NCBI RefSeq assembly: GCF_034930985.1
Contig: NZ_JAYGIM010000003.1
Span: forward strand, 248,001 to 312,000
Direction: 5' to 3'
Length of the DNA: 64,000 bases
Origin: Arcicella lustrica
GTDB taxonomy: Bacteria > Bacteroidota > Bacteroidia > Cytophagales > Spirosomataceae
Program-made: the position numbers and the translations under genes
Notes under the pieces: generated by a model
The model's database searches: none
What the model was told of the DNA's origin: nothing
What the model saw: the letters and a program-made list of their open reading frames with translations, nothing else
In this document: piece by piece, positions 52,749-62,600 of the stretch
Position numbering within the stretch: the stretch's first letter is position 1
How the letters are laid out: each line of letters opens with the position of its first letter

Positions 52749-53414
52749 ATGAAACAAATTATTAAAAACAACCTTTTTTACTTTAGCTTGTATGCAATTG
52801 TTTGGCTTTTGGTGCTGATTTGGGTATTAATGCACAGCAAATTCGAGCAAATGGTATTTATTAATCAACGCAATAGTTTGTGGGCAGATTACTTTTTTCA
52901 AGGGGCAACACAATTAGGAGAAGGTTGGTTTTTTGTTACTATTATTTTAGTTTACTTATTTATTAGTTATGATAAAGCTTTAATGTTAACCGCATCGCTG
53001 GCATTAAGTTCATTACTTTCATCATCATTAAAGCTGAGTTTTGATACACTTCGTCCGCTTAGTTTTTTTGCAGATAAGCATGTCAACTGGCATTTTGTAG
53101 AAGGTTTGCAAATTAATATTCATTTGAGTTTCCCATCAGGGCATACCACTACAGCCTTTGCGATTTTTACTTTGCTGACAATCTTCCTTTACAACAAAAA
53201 ATGGTCTTTACTCTTCCTATTGCTGGCTTGTTTGGCTGGTTATTCAAGATGTTATTTATTTCAGCATTTTCCTGAAGATGTTTTGGCGGGCTCGGTAATT
53301 GGTACTTTCAGTAGCCTTGTGGTTTATATCTTAATCAACAGGATGTTAGAAAATAATCCGAAAGAGTGGCATAAACGGAAATTACTCAGTCAAAAAAAAA
53401 TCCTGAACCAGTAA
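52749..53414 (+). CDS. PAP2-family phosphatase
   Basis: A 221-residue membrane protein from the ATG at 52749 (an in-frame TTG at 52689 is rejected). It has about five to six membrane helices and the three PAP2 motifs: 'KLSFDTLRP', 'PSGH' and 'SRCYLFQHFPED'. Members dephosphorylate undecaprenyl-pyrophosphate, phosphatidic acid or phosphatidylglycerophosphate; the substrate cannot be told. It converges on metX. Confidence 0.9.
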   Translation: MKQIIKNNLFYFSLYAIVWLLVLIWVLMHSKFEQMVFINQRNSLWADYFFQGATQLGEGWFFVTIILVYLFISYDKALMLTASLALSSLLSSSLKLSFDTLRPLSFFADKHVNWHFVEGLQINIHLSFPSGHTTTAFAIFTLLTIFLYNKKWSLLFLLLACLAGYSRCYLFQHFPEDVLAGSVIGTFSSLVVYILINRMLENNPKEWHKRKLLSQKKILNQ

Positions 53415-53428
53415 TGATTCAGGATTTT
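53396..53428. terminator. Bidirectional terminator between the PAP2 gene and metX
   Basis: An 11-base stem AAAATCCTGAA/TTCAGGATTTT with a ten-base loop and A/T runs on both sides. It overlaps the last codons of the PAP2 gene and lies just past the metX stop. Confidence 0.88.
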
Positions 53429-53431
53429 CGA

Positions 53432-54535
53432 TTAATGAATTGCTAAGTTTTTATTTTCCAATTTCTTGAAAAAATCATACATTGGATTGACATCCAACTT
53501 CACAAATTTTTGCCAAAGTTTAATGGCTTTAGTAATTAATTGGCTTTCTATCAAAAAGCCATCGTGACCATATAAAGAATCTAAGGCTTGAAAAGTAGCC
53601 CCAGGGATGTGTTTCGCTAGAAATGCTTGTTCATTAATTGGGAAAAGTGCATCCGACTTAATTCCCATTACCAAAGTTTTTGCTTTAATCTGCGAAAGTG
53701 CCTGAATTGCACCACCTCTGCCACGCCCCACATCTTGCGAATCCATCACTTGTGAAAGTACAAAATAAGAATAAGCATTAAAACGCTGCGCTAACTTTTC
53801 ACCTTGATAACGCTGATAACTCGTTGCACGATGTACTTTGCCCAAAGGCTCGTCGTTTCTTGCTTGCGTTACGCCATAGGTTTCATAGTTTCTGTATGAA
53901 ATCAAAGCAGTAGCACGAGCAGCTTTCATGCCTTCAATTCCAGCTTGTGGATTACTTTCTTTCCAAGTAGGGTCAACTTCAATCGACATCCTTTGTGATT
54001 CATTAAAAGCAATTCCCCAAGGTGAATGTTGAGCATTAGTCGCAATTAAAATCAGGTTTTCAATCAAATCAGGTTGAGAAATTGCCCATTCTACACATTG
54101 TTGTCCACCTAAAGAACCACCTATACAAGTTCTAATTCGATTAATTCCGAGATGTTCACGAAGTAAATCGAATGAATTCACAATGTCTCTAATGGTAATA
54201 AATGGAAAAGTATGATAATAAGGTTCGCCAGTATTTGGATTGATAGAAAGCGGACCAGTACTTCCATAATGCGAACCCAAAACATTCACACAAATGATAA
54301 ATTGCTTATCAGGGTCGAAAAGTTTACCTCTTCCTACCAAACCTTGCCACCAATCTTCCACATCTTGGCTACCCGTAAAGGCATGACAAACCCAAACTAC
54401 ATTAGAGCAGTCTTCGTTCATCTTACCCAAAGATTGATACGCTAGTTCAATTTCTGGTAAAACTCCTCCCGCTTCTAATGCGAAGGCTTTGTTATATTTA
54501 AAAAGATTATTCAATGGATAAAAAATGAGCACCAA
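53432..54535 (-). CDS. metX: Homoserine O-acetyltransferase
   Basis: A 367-residue alpha/beta hydrolase of the MetX family: 'VWVCHAFTGSQDVEDWW', nucleophile in 'CIGGSLGGQQCVEW', and late 'GIKSDALFPINEQ' and 'SLYGHDGFLIE' with the Asp and His of the triad. It acetylates homoserine for methionine synthesis. No ATG is available: the frame opens with TTG (54535) then GTG (54532), after an upstream stop. It follows a small gene under a SAM riboswitch. Confidence 0.92.
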   Translation of the reverse strand: MVLIFYPLNNLFKYNKAFALEAGGVLPEIELAYQSLGKMNEDCSNVVWVCHAFTGSQDVEDWWQGLVGRGKLFDPDKQFIICVNVLGSHYGSTGPLSINPNTGEPYYHTFPFITIRDIVNSFDLLREHLGINRIRTCIGGSLGGQQCVEWAISQPDLIENLILIATNAQHSPWGIAFNESQRMSIEVDPTWKESNPQAGIEGMKAARATALISYRNYETYGVTQARNDEPLGKVHRATSYQRYQGEKLAQRFNAYSYFVLSQVMDSQDVGRGRGGAIQALSQIKAKTLVMGIKSDALFPINEQAFLAKHIPGATFQALDSLYGHDGFLIESQLITKAIKLWQKFVKLDVNPMYDFFKKLENKNLAIH

Positions 54536-54561
54536 TACTCTTTTTGGGTGAAACCTTTATT

Positions 54562-54819
54562 TTAAGCAATCAAAAGCTCGTTATTTAATAATTGCTTTTG
54601 CAAGTCCTCGAAATTCTCTTCATATTCCCAATACATCAATCTACCATGCGAGCCTGTAACCAAAATATATTTCTCAGAAATAGATTGAATACGTTCGATA
54701 GCGACAATTTTCACCATTTTCTGTGGCACAGTTACTTCTTCAACAATTTCCTTATTGCTGGCGTCGAAACCATGAACAATTAGATAATTGCCCGTTGTAA
54801 GTTTAATAAATTTTGACAT
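54562..54819 (-). CDS. Small protein between the SAM riboswitch and metX
   Basis: An 85-residue protein from the ATG at 54819; a longer frame to 54954 would run toward the riboswitch. It begins with beta-like strands ('KFIKLTTGNYLIVHGF'), contains a 'SEKYILVTGSHGRLMYWEYEE' segment and ends in a Leu-rich helix. I do not recognise it. Its place between the riboswitch and metX, with 26 bases before metX, implies shared control by SAM and a possible link to methionine metabolism. Confidence 0.65.
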   Translation of the reverse strand: MSKFIKLTTGNYLIVHGFDASNKEIVEEVTVPQKMVKIVAIERIQSISEKYILVTGSHGRLMYWEYEENFEDLQKQLLNNELLIA

Positions 54820-54964
54820 AAAGCTGACAAATTTGGTCATGAAAAAATCATGACGATAAACGAAAATAAATCGTAAACCTGACGAATACTTTACAGCATG
54901 AAAAATGACTGGGAGAGTAATCGTAATTGGTTTATATTTCCTAAAAAAGCCCAATAATCAGCTA

Positions 54965-55056
54965 TCTATTTTAGGTAGGAATTAGCACCTTGCCTTTACG
55001 AGCGGTAGGTTGCCAGAAGTTCATAGAGCCTATTCTCTCCCTTCTTCTTTATAAAT
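54965..55056 (-). ncRNA. SAM-I (S-box) riboswitch
   Basis: Read on the minus strand, the segment has the S-box landmarks in order: a P2 arm AGAAG with 'ggag' purine bulge, 'ctctatgaa', the P2 closing CTTCT, the highly conserved 'ggcaacct', then 'aaggtgctaattcct' closing P4/P1. These match S-adenosylmethionine riboswitches upstream of methionine genes. It lies about 145 bases before the small gene and metX, so high SAM should lower their expression. A GC-rich hairpin (CCGAGG..CCTCaTCGG, about 55062-55083) precedes it. Confidence 0.92.
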
Positions 55057-55265
55057 CAATTACTCCGATGAGGCTGAAAACCTCGGAAGAAAATTGACTT
55101 GATGATGCAAAGTAAAACCTCAATGCTGGGAAATGCAAATTTTTTGATGATTCTCGTTGAAGAATCTTCTTTCAAAAGCCAAATTCAAAGTATTCATTAA
55201 GCTTTGATAGTTTGATTTATACAGATAATTTCCAAGCCAAAGTATAAATAAAGGAGTTTTTAAAA

Positions 55266-55273
55266 TAACTTTG
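55266..55273 (+). promoter_or_regulatory. -7 promoter element of nadB
   Basis: TAACTTTG fits the TAnnTTTG consensus and lies 68 bases before the nadB start. The -33 part is not clear. Confidence 0.5.
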
Positions 55274-55340
55274 CTTATTCGTGACATTAAAATTGTACAT
55301 TAACTTATAAAATGCGGGCGGCAAGCCGTTTTTCATCATT

Positions 55341-56927
55341 ATGCCCCAATACGACTTTTTAGTTATCGGCTCAGGCATTGCAGGGCTTTCTTATACAGCA
55401 AAAATTGCTTCTTATTTTGAAGAAAAAGGTCAAGATGTTAAAATAGCGATTCTTACCAAAACTGTTGAAGAAGAAAGTAATACAAAATATGCCCAAGGGG
55501 GTATTGCTACTGTTTGGAAAGATGATGATTCGTTTGAAAAACATATCAATGATACGATGGTGGCAGGTGATTTTATGTCTGATAAAAGAGCCGTTGAAAT
55601 TGTTGTAACCGAAGCTCCTGAACGCTTAAAAGAACTGATTTCTTATGGCACTAATTTCGATAAAAAGAATGATGGCACTTATGATTTAGTGAAAGAAGGC
55701 GGACATTCTGACCAAAGAATTTTACATCATAAAGATTCAACAGGAAATGAAATTGAAAGAGCACTTTTAGAAAAAGTAAAGTCTTTCAAAAGTGTTGATT
55801 TCTTCACGCATTACTTTGCTATCGACTTAATTACGCAACACCATTTAGGCGAAAAAGTAACGAAAGATACGCCTGATAAAAAATGCTTTGGCGCTTATAT
55901 CCTAAATACTTTTACCGGAAAAACTGAAACTTTTTTAGCCAAAACAACCCTTTTGGCAACAGGAGGAATTGGTCAGGTTTATCAAAGCACGACGAATCCT
56001 ACGATTGCAACGGGCGATGGTATCGCTATGGCATATCGTGCCAAGGGTTTAGTTGAAGGAATGGAATTCATTCAGTTTCATCCTACTTCTTTGTATCAAC
56101 CTGGCAAAAAACCTTCTTTTTTAATTTCTGAAGCTTTACGTGGGCATGGTGGTATTCTGAAAAATATTGATGAAACTACTTTCATGGAAAAATATGACGA
56201 ACGTCTTTCGCTTGCACCTAGAGATATTGTTGCCAGAGCGATTGACTCTGAAATGAAAAAGAATGGAGTTGACCATGTTTACTTGGATACTCGTCATTTA
56301 GACAGTGAGGATTTCAAACATCATTTCCCTATGATTTATGAGTATTGCAAAGAAAATCTTGGTTTGGAAATTACTGAAAAAGATATGATTCCAGTAGTTC
56401 CTGCACAACATTATTTGTGCGGTGGAATCAAAGTAAATGAGTATTCGCAGACGAATATTAATTTCTTGTTTGCCGCTGGAGAATGTTCTTCAACAGGATT
56501 GCACGGCGCTAATCGTTTGGCATCAAATTCTTTACTTGAAGCCATTGTTTATGCGCATAGAGCTTTTTTGAAATCTATTGAAACCTTTGAAGAAAACATC
56601 ATTCCAAACAATATTCCAGATTGGAACGATGAAGGAACGACGCATCCAGAAGAACTAGTTTTGGTAACAGAAATGGCTAGGGAATTAGAATCTATCATGA
56701 GTAATTATGTGGGTATCGTAAGAACTGACCGACGATTAAAAAGAGCTTACGACCGCTTGGAATTGATTTATATAGAGCACGAAGAACTTTATAGACAATC
56801 AAAAATTTCTGTTCAAATCAATGAGCTTAGAAATATGATTAATGTAGCTTATTTGGTTATTAAAGATGCTAGAGCTCGTAAAGAAAACCGAGGCTTACAT
56901 TATAATCTTGATAACATTAAAAATTAA
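55341..56927 (+). CDS. nadB: L-aspartate oxidase
   Basis: A 528-residue flavoprotein with the FAD motif GSGIAG (residues 10-15), 'NTKYAQGGIATVW', 'GGHSDQRILHHKDSTG', 'EFIQFHPTSLY', and the active-site 'LRGHGGIL' and 'GLHGANRLASNSLLEA'. The Arg and Glu that set aspartate over succinate are consistent with NadB. It oxidises aspartate to iminoaspartate for NAD synthesis. nadA and nadC are not adjacent. Confidence 0.95.
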   Translation: MPQYDFLVIGSGIAGLSYTAKIASYFEEKGQDVKIAILTKTVEEESNTKYAQGGIATVWKDDDSFEKHINDTMVAGDFMSDKRAVEIVVTEAPERLKELISYGTNFDKKNDGTYDLVKEGGHSDQRILHHKDSTGNEIERALLEKVKSFKSVDFFTHYFAIDLITQHHLGEKVTKDTPDKKCFGAYILNTFTGKTETFLAKTTLLATGGIGQVYQSTTNPTIATGDGIAMAYRAKGLVEGMEFIQFHPTSLYQPGKKPSFLISEALRGHGGILKNIDETTFMEKYDERLSLAPRDIVARAIDSEMKKNGVDHVYLDTRHLDSEDFKHHFPMIYEYCKENLGLEITEKDMIPVVPAQHYLCGGIKVNEYSQTNINFLFAAGECSSTGLHGANRLASNSLLEAIVYAHRAFLKSIETFEENIIPNNIPDWNDEGTTHPEELVLVTEMARELESIMSNYVGIVRTDRRLKRAYDRLELIYIEHEELYRQSKISVQINELRNMINVAYLVIKDARARKENRGLHYNLDNIKN

Positions 56928-56940
56928 TCATACTTATACA

Positions 56941-56978
56941 AAAAAGCCTGACGCTGTAACTTCGTCAGGCTTTTTTTA
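56941..56978. terminator. Terminator between nadB and the nucleoside transporter
   Basis: AAAAAAGCCTGACG against CGTCAGGCTTTTTT with a nine-base loop. It serves nadB on the plus strand and, by symmetry, the convergent transporter gene. Confidence 0.92.
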
Positions 56979-56994
56979 TGTAATAATCATATTC

Positions 56995-58236
56995 TTAGAG
57001 AAGTAATCCCGCTAAAGTTGCAGACAAATAACTTGCTAAAGTACCACAAATCAAAGCTTTGAAACCTAATTTTGCTAAATCTGTTCTGCGTTCAGGAGCT
57101 AACTCACCAATACCACCAATTTGAATTGCTACCGAACTAAAGTTAGCAAATCCGCACAAAGCAAAACTTGTAATAGCCAATGTTTTAGCATCAAGTGTTT
57201 CTTTTACTTTCACTAAGTCTAAATAAGCAACAAATTCGTTTACAACCATTTTAGTCCCCATCAAAGCACCCGCAACTTGAGTATCTTTAGCAGGTACACC
57301 CATTGCCCATGCAAAAACAGAGAAAACATTTCCTAAAAGGAAGTTCATACTAAGGTTTGGCATTCCGAAAACGTAGAACCCAATATGCCATAAAATTGAA
57401 TCAATTAAAGCAATCAGAGCGATGAAACCAATCAACATTGCAATTACATTAAAACCAACTTTTAATCCTTCAGAAGCACCAGAAGCAATAGCATCTACTA
57501 AATTAGAATGTACTTTTTTGATTTCAAGCTGAACAAACCCCTGTGTTTCAGACCTTTCCGTTTCTGGGTAAACGATTTTAGAAATAACCAAAGCACCCGG
57601 AGCAGCCATAATACTTGCCGCCAAAAGGTACGAAGCAGGTACTCCTAATTTGATATAAGTAGCCATTACGCCCCCAGCAATACAGGCAAAACTTCCCGTC
57701 ATCGAAGCCAATAATTCAGACTTTGTCATTCCTTTTAAATAAGGTTTAATCATAATCTGAGCCTCTACTTGTCCAACAAAAGCCGAAGCCGCATTTGAAA
57801 GCGCCTCTGCCCCACTTACTCCCATTAGCCAGTGCATACCTTTTGCCAAAACGGCAATGATTCTTTGCATAATACCAAGATGGTAAAGAATATTTACCAA
57901 CACAGCTACAAATACAATAGTAGGAATTACTTTGAAAAAGAACACAAAATCATGTCCTGGACCAAACGCTTTTGTCATCAATTCTGGTTGAACCAAAGAA
58001 CTAAAAACAAATTCTGCACCTTTATCAGCTTTTTCAAGTAACTGATTTACCATCTCTCCTAACTTTGTAAAGAGTGTTTTTCCTATATCAGTTCGTAAAA
58101 TAAAAACTGCCAAACCAAACTGTAAAGCCAAACCAACACCGACGGTGCGGTAATTGATTGCTTTTCTATTATTCGACATCAAATAGGCAATTCCTAAAAT
58201 TAATACAATTCCAATAAGTCCTGTGAAACGTTCCAT
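56995..58236 (-). CDS. Concentrative nucleoside transporter (NupC family)
   Basis: A 413-residue protein of the CNT family from the ATG at 58236, with about nine membrane segments. Family motifs are 'GVSGAEALSNAASAFVGQVEAQIMIKPYL' (substrate and Na+/H+ site), 'SKIVYPETE' and 'LCGFANFSSVAIQIGGIGELAPERR'. It takes up nucleosides by cation symport, in line with salvage by the uridine kinase elsewhere in the window. Transcribed alone. Confidence 0.93.
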   Translation of the reverse strand: MERFTGLIGIVLILGIAYLMSNNRKAINYRTVGVGLALQFGLAVFILRTDIGKTLFTKLGEMVNQLLEKADKGAEFVFSSLVQPELMTKAFGPGHDFVFFFKVIPTIVFVAVLVNILYHLGIMQRIIAVLAKGMHWLMGVSGAEALSNAASAFVGQVEAQIMIKPYLKGMTKSELLASMTGSFACIAGGVMATYIKLGVPASYLLAASIMAAPGALVISKIVYPETERSETQGFVQLEIKKVHSNLVDAIASGASEGLKVGFNVIAMLIGFIALIALIDSILWHIGFYVFGMPNLSMNFLLGNVFSVFAWAMGVPAKDTQVAGALMGTKMVVNEFVAYLDLVKVKETLDAKTLAITSFALCGFANFSSVAIQIGGIGELAPERRTDLAKLGFKALICGTLASYLSATLAGLLL

Positions 58237-58404
58237 GTACAAAGTGTTAATACCAAATCTTTTATGTGATTGTTGAATGAAAAGTTAAAGATAAGGGAAA
58301 AAAGACGAAAGGCGATACTTGCAAAAAACTAAAAGATACTTAACATTTGATTTTGTATTTTTACAAGATTGAAATATGTGTCTTCATCCATATAAAACCT
58401 ACAA

Positions 58405-58950
58405 TTAAATTCCTAAACGCTTTCTTAATTCAGTAATATGTGCGGTGTGATGTCTGCCATGCCAAGAATACATCCCGGTAACTATTCGAAGTGAATTGGC
58501 TTGTTGCGTAGCAGGATGAACAAATGTTCTTTCAAATTGTTCTTCTGTCATCGACTTTAATAATACAATCCATCGCTTATGAAGTACTTCTAATAAAGTC
58601 AACGACCATTCGATAGGTCCATTTTTTCCATCTTCTAATTCTGCCCAAAATTGTTCTTCATAAGGTCTAATGGTTGGAGTATCCTCTGTCAATGCTAATT
58701 TAAAACGACAATAGGCATTTATATGTGAATCTGCTACATGATTTACAGTTTGTCTCAGTGTCCAACCTTCAGGGCGATAAGGCAATTCCAATTGTTCTTC
58801 GCTCAAACCATCAACCGCTTTTTTTAATAAAGTAGGTAACGCTTCAATATCCTCAATCCAAGATTTCAATAAATCATCCGTGATTTCATTGGGTTTCTTA
58901 AATACTCCGATAGGATAACGCATTTGTTCTAAGGATAGATTTTCCATCAT
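58405..58950 (-). CDS. DinB-fold protein of the YfiT (bacillithiol transferase) type
   Basis: A 181-residue four-helix protein: 'MRYPIGVFKKP' near the N-terminus, 'RPEGWTLRQTVNHVADSHINAYCR' and 'YSWHGRHHTAHIT' give the three His that bind a metal in DinB/YfiT proteins. In Bacillus YfiT-like proteins act as metal-dependent thiol transferases or hydrolases; Bacteroidota also use bacillithiol, but activity is not shown by the sequence. Confidence 0.9.
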   Translation of the reverse strand: MMENLSLEQMRYPIGVFKKPNEITDDLLKSWIEDIEALPTLLKKAVDGLSEEQLELPYRPEGWTLRQTVNHVADSHINAYCRFKLALTEDTPTIRPYEEQFWAELEDGKNGPIEWSLTLLEVLHKRWIVLLKSMTEEQFERTFVHPATQQANSLRIVTGMYSWHGRHHTAHITELRKRLGI

Positions 58951-59645
58951 ATTATTTTGTTATTGTTTTCGAATACAAGATAATCTAAAATTTGATTGAT
59001 AAAATCATGAAGTGCTATCTTCCAAAGAATTAAGTAGTTTAACTTATAAGTACTTATATAAAAAAACCTAGATTAAAGAGCTTGATTAAAAGGAAAACTT
59101 TTATCACTTTTCAGCATGACTTTTTACTACTCTTGGAAGAATTATATTTATTATAAAATTTTAACTAAATATAGTTTCTTCCTTCTAATTAATTAATAAT
59201 TTTTAAAAATTATGTTTGGTGTTTTAAATAAATTCATTATAATCGTACTTAGAAATCAACGAAAAGCAAAATAAAAAACTGTATTTGGGCATTTCTTAAA
59301 AACTCTTTAAATTTTGCATTAAGTATAATTTCTTATATCAAAAAACACAGCAAACTAAAACAACAATTACTTGACTTCCGAAAGTCGGACAAAGCATTAC
59401 TAATTCCTTTATTTGATTACTTCCAAAAACAACACTTCAATTTATACCATATTTCATTAAATCACATTTCCACTTTTAATCAAAAAGTGTAGTGATAGTT
59501 CCTATTGTTTTGATACAGATTTAAAATTTTATTCCTGAGAAATCATTTTAGCCTTTGACCCAAAATCACTGGCCTGATAAACTATTTCCTTTATCAAAAG
59601 CAATTGAATTAAATAGAATTACCAACCATATAACAACAAACATTT
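58951..59645. other. Long AT-rich region upstream of the SusC gene
   Basis: A 695-base gap between divergent genes. It should hold the control region of the SusC/SusD operon. I see a short hairpin around 'gacttccgaaagtc' (about 59372-59388) and several A and T runs, but no exact TAnnTTTG element, no adjacent sigma/anti-sigma pair and no convincing open frame. Confidence 0.45.
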
Positions 59646-62600
59646 ATGAACAAAATTTTACTATTCTTGTGGGGAATACTGTTGGTTTCATCAACAGCTT
59701 TCTCTCAAAAACAAACTGTTACGGGAACAGTCACTTCCGCTGAAGATGGTACAGCAATGCCCGGTGTAACTATATTAATCAAAGGAACTACAAGTGGTAC
59801 AAATACAAGTAGTGAAGGGAAGTTTAGCATTGCATGTCAGCCCAAAGATATACTAGTATTTACTTTCGTTGGGATGACTCCTTATGAAGTTCCAGTGGGT
59901 TCGCAAAGCTCAATCTCAGTAAAAATGAAACCTGATGTCATGCAACTCAGTGAAGTAGTTGTTACAGCATTAGGCGTACAAAGAGATAAAAAAGCATTGG
60001 GTTTCTCTCAGCAACAACTTAAGGGTGAGAGTGTTGTAGAAGCAAGATCAACCAACTTAGCGAATGGGCTTTCTGGTAAAATTGCTGGTTTCAGAGTAAA
60101 TACTAGTTCTGGACCGGGTGCAGCTGCTACCATTCAAATCCGTGGTTCATCTTCAGTTTCGGGTAATAACCAGCCTTTAGTGGTAATTGATGGTGTACCT
60201 ATTCAACAATCATTTGATAAGCAATTCGGTTCGGGTTTATCGGAAGTAAACCCAGATAACATCAAAGATATTGCTGTTTTAAAAGGGCCAAACGCTGCGG
60301 CCTTGTATGGTTCAAGAGCGGCCAATGGTGTTATTTTGATTACTACCAAAAACGGTGCAGGAACTAAAGGCATTGGTGTAGAAGTAAATTCAAACTTTGT
60401 TGCTGATAGACCATTCATTTCTCCTAACTTCCAAAATACTTATGGTGGTGGTAACGGATACCGTACTTGGTACAGTGATGGTTGGAGTGGTTCTATTACA
60501 GATGCCAATCAAATTGCACAATACAGAGCGGCTTATGGGCCAAATGCGCCTTTGAGTGGTACGGATGGAACTGACGAAAGTTGGGGAGCGCCAATGGATG
60601 GAAGATTGGTTCGTCAATGGTGGACTGGTACTGATGTTGCGCCACTTACGCCACAGCCAAATAACTACCAAGAATTCTGGCAAACAGGAACAGCCTTTAC
60701 TAACAACGTAGCTATTTCTGGCGCAAACGATAAAGGAAATTTCCGTTTATCAGTTGGGCATCTCGACCAAAAAGGAATTATGTATTACAATGATTTTCAC
60801 CGTAATAACTTCAAATTTAACTCTGGGTACAACTTTACAAACAAATTCAACATTACTTTATCAGCGGAGTACGTAAAATCTTGGGCAGATAACCGCAGTT
60901 ATGCTTCTGGACAAGAATTTATCTGGTCTCATCGTAGTGTATCGTGGGCGCAATTACGTGACTGGGAATCATATACTTCAACACATATTCAAAGAGCAGT
61001 TGCGGGCAGATTACCAGACAACGACCCACCAAACTGGCAACATACTTTCTTTACGAATCCTTACTATATTCAACAAAAATTACCTTCGTCAAATGATAAA
61101 GATCGCTTAGTTGGAAACATTGCTTTGAACTATAAAATCTTGCCTTCATTAAGTGTAATGTTGAGAACAGGAACAGACGTTTGGTCGGATACTCGTATCA
61201 ATATTGTCAACTTTGAAAGAGTAAGAAATGGAAACCGTACTCCGGGTCGTTTCTCAGAAGAAGTACTTCGTCGCCAAGAAACAAACACCGATGCGATATT
61301 AACGTATAACGGAAACGTTAATAAAGACATTTCAATTACTGCACAAGCTGGTGGAATTGTAAGAAGCAATTATTACAAAAGAAATTATATCTACGTTGGT
61401 GAATTAGTAATCGACGGATTATACAATGCAGGGAATGCAGTACCAAGCCAAAACACAATTGCTTCAACCATTACGAAGAGTGAAGTACAAAGTGCTTTTG
61501 GTTCTGTAAACTTAGGTTTCAAAAATGCCATTTTCTTAGATTTAACTGCTCGTAACGACTGGTCATCTACTTTACCTGCTGGCAACAGATCATACTTTTA
61601 TCCATCAGCATCTTTGAGTGCAGTTTTCACTGATTTAATTGATGGTATCAAAGGAGATGTTTTATCATTCGGAAAAGCACGTTTCAGTTTGGCACAAGTA
61701 GGTAACGATGCCGACCCATATCAATTGGCACAAACTTATCGTGCTGGTACTTCATGGAATGGGGCAACTCCAGAATTTGCAGAAAATACTACGATTTCAA
61801 ACTCAACGCTTAAACCAGAAATTACAACGGGTTTAGAAGCAGGTTTAGATCTTCGCTTATTTAAAGGAAAGGTAAATTTAGACCTTACATACTATGAGCA
61901 AAAAACCAAAAACCAAATCTTAGGTGTTGAGATTTCAAAAGCTACAGGTTATAATACTCGTATTCTAAATGCTGGTCAAATCTCTAACTCAGGTATTGAA
62001 GTAACGCTTTCAGGTACTCCATTAAAGCTTTCAAACGGTTTTTCTTGGGATGTTAGCTTCAACTTCTCTCGTAACAGAAACAAAGTGGTTGAATTGGCTG
62101 AAGGCTTAACTACTTATGTGTTGAACGAACGTAGAGGTTTAACTTCGGAAGCAAGAGTTGGTCAGCCTTACGGAACACTTTATGGTTATGGATTTGAAAG
62201 AGCTCCAGACGGACAATTAATCATGGTGAATGGTTTACCTCAACTTTCAACCACCCAAAAAATCTTAGGTAATATTCAACCAGATTGGATTGGTGGTTTC
62301 ACGAACTCATTTTCTTACAAAAACTTCTCTTTATCTACTTTGATTGATGTACGTATGGGTGGTTCTATTTTTGACGAAGGAACAGCCAATGCTCGTTGGA
62401 CAGGACAATATGCAGAAACAGCTGTTGGTCGTGAGGAAGGTGTAATTGGTTCAGGAGTGAAGGTGGTATCTACAAACTCTGATGGAACAAAAGTATATGC
62501 TCCAAACGATGTTATTGTAAGTGCCAACCAATACTATGGCTATAACAACCCACGCCGTTATCATGAAGCAGCCATTTTTGATGGTAGCTTTGTAAAATTG

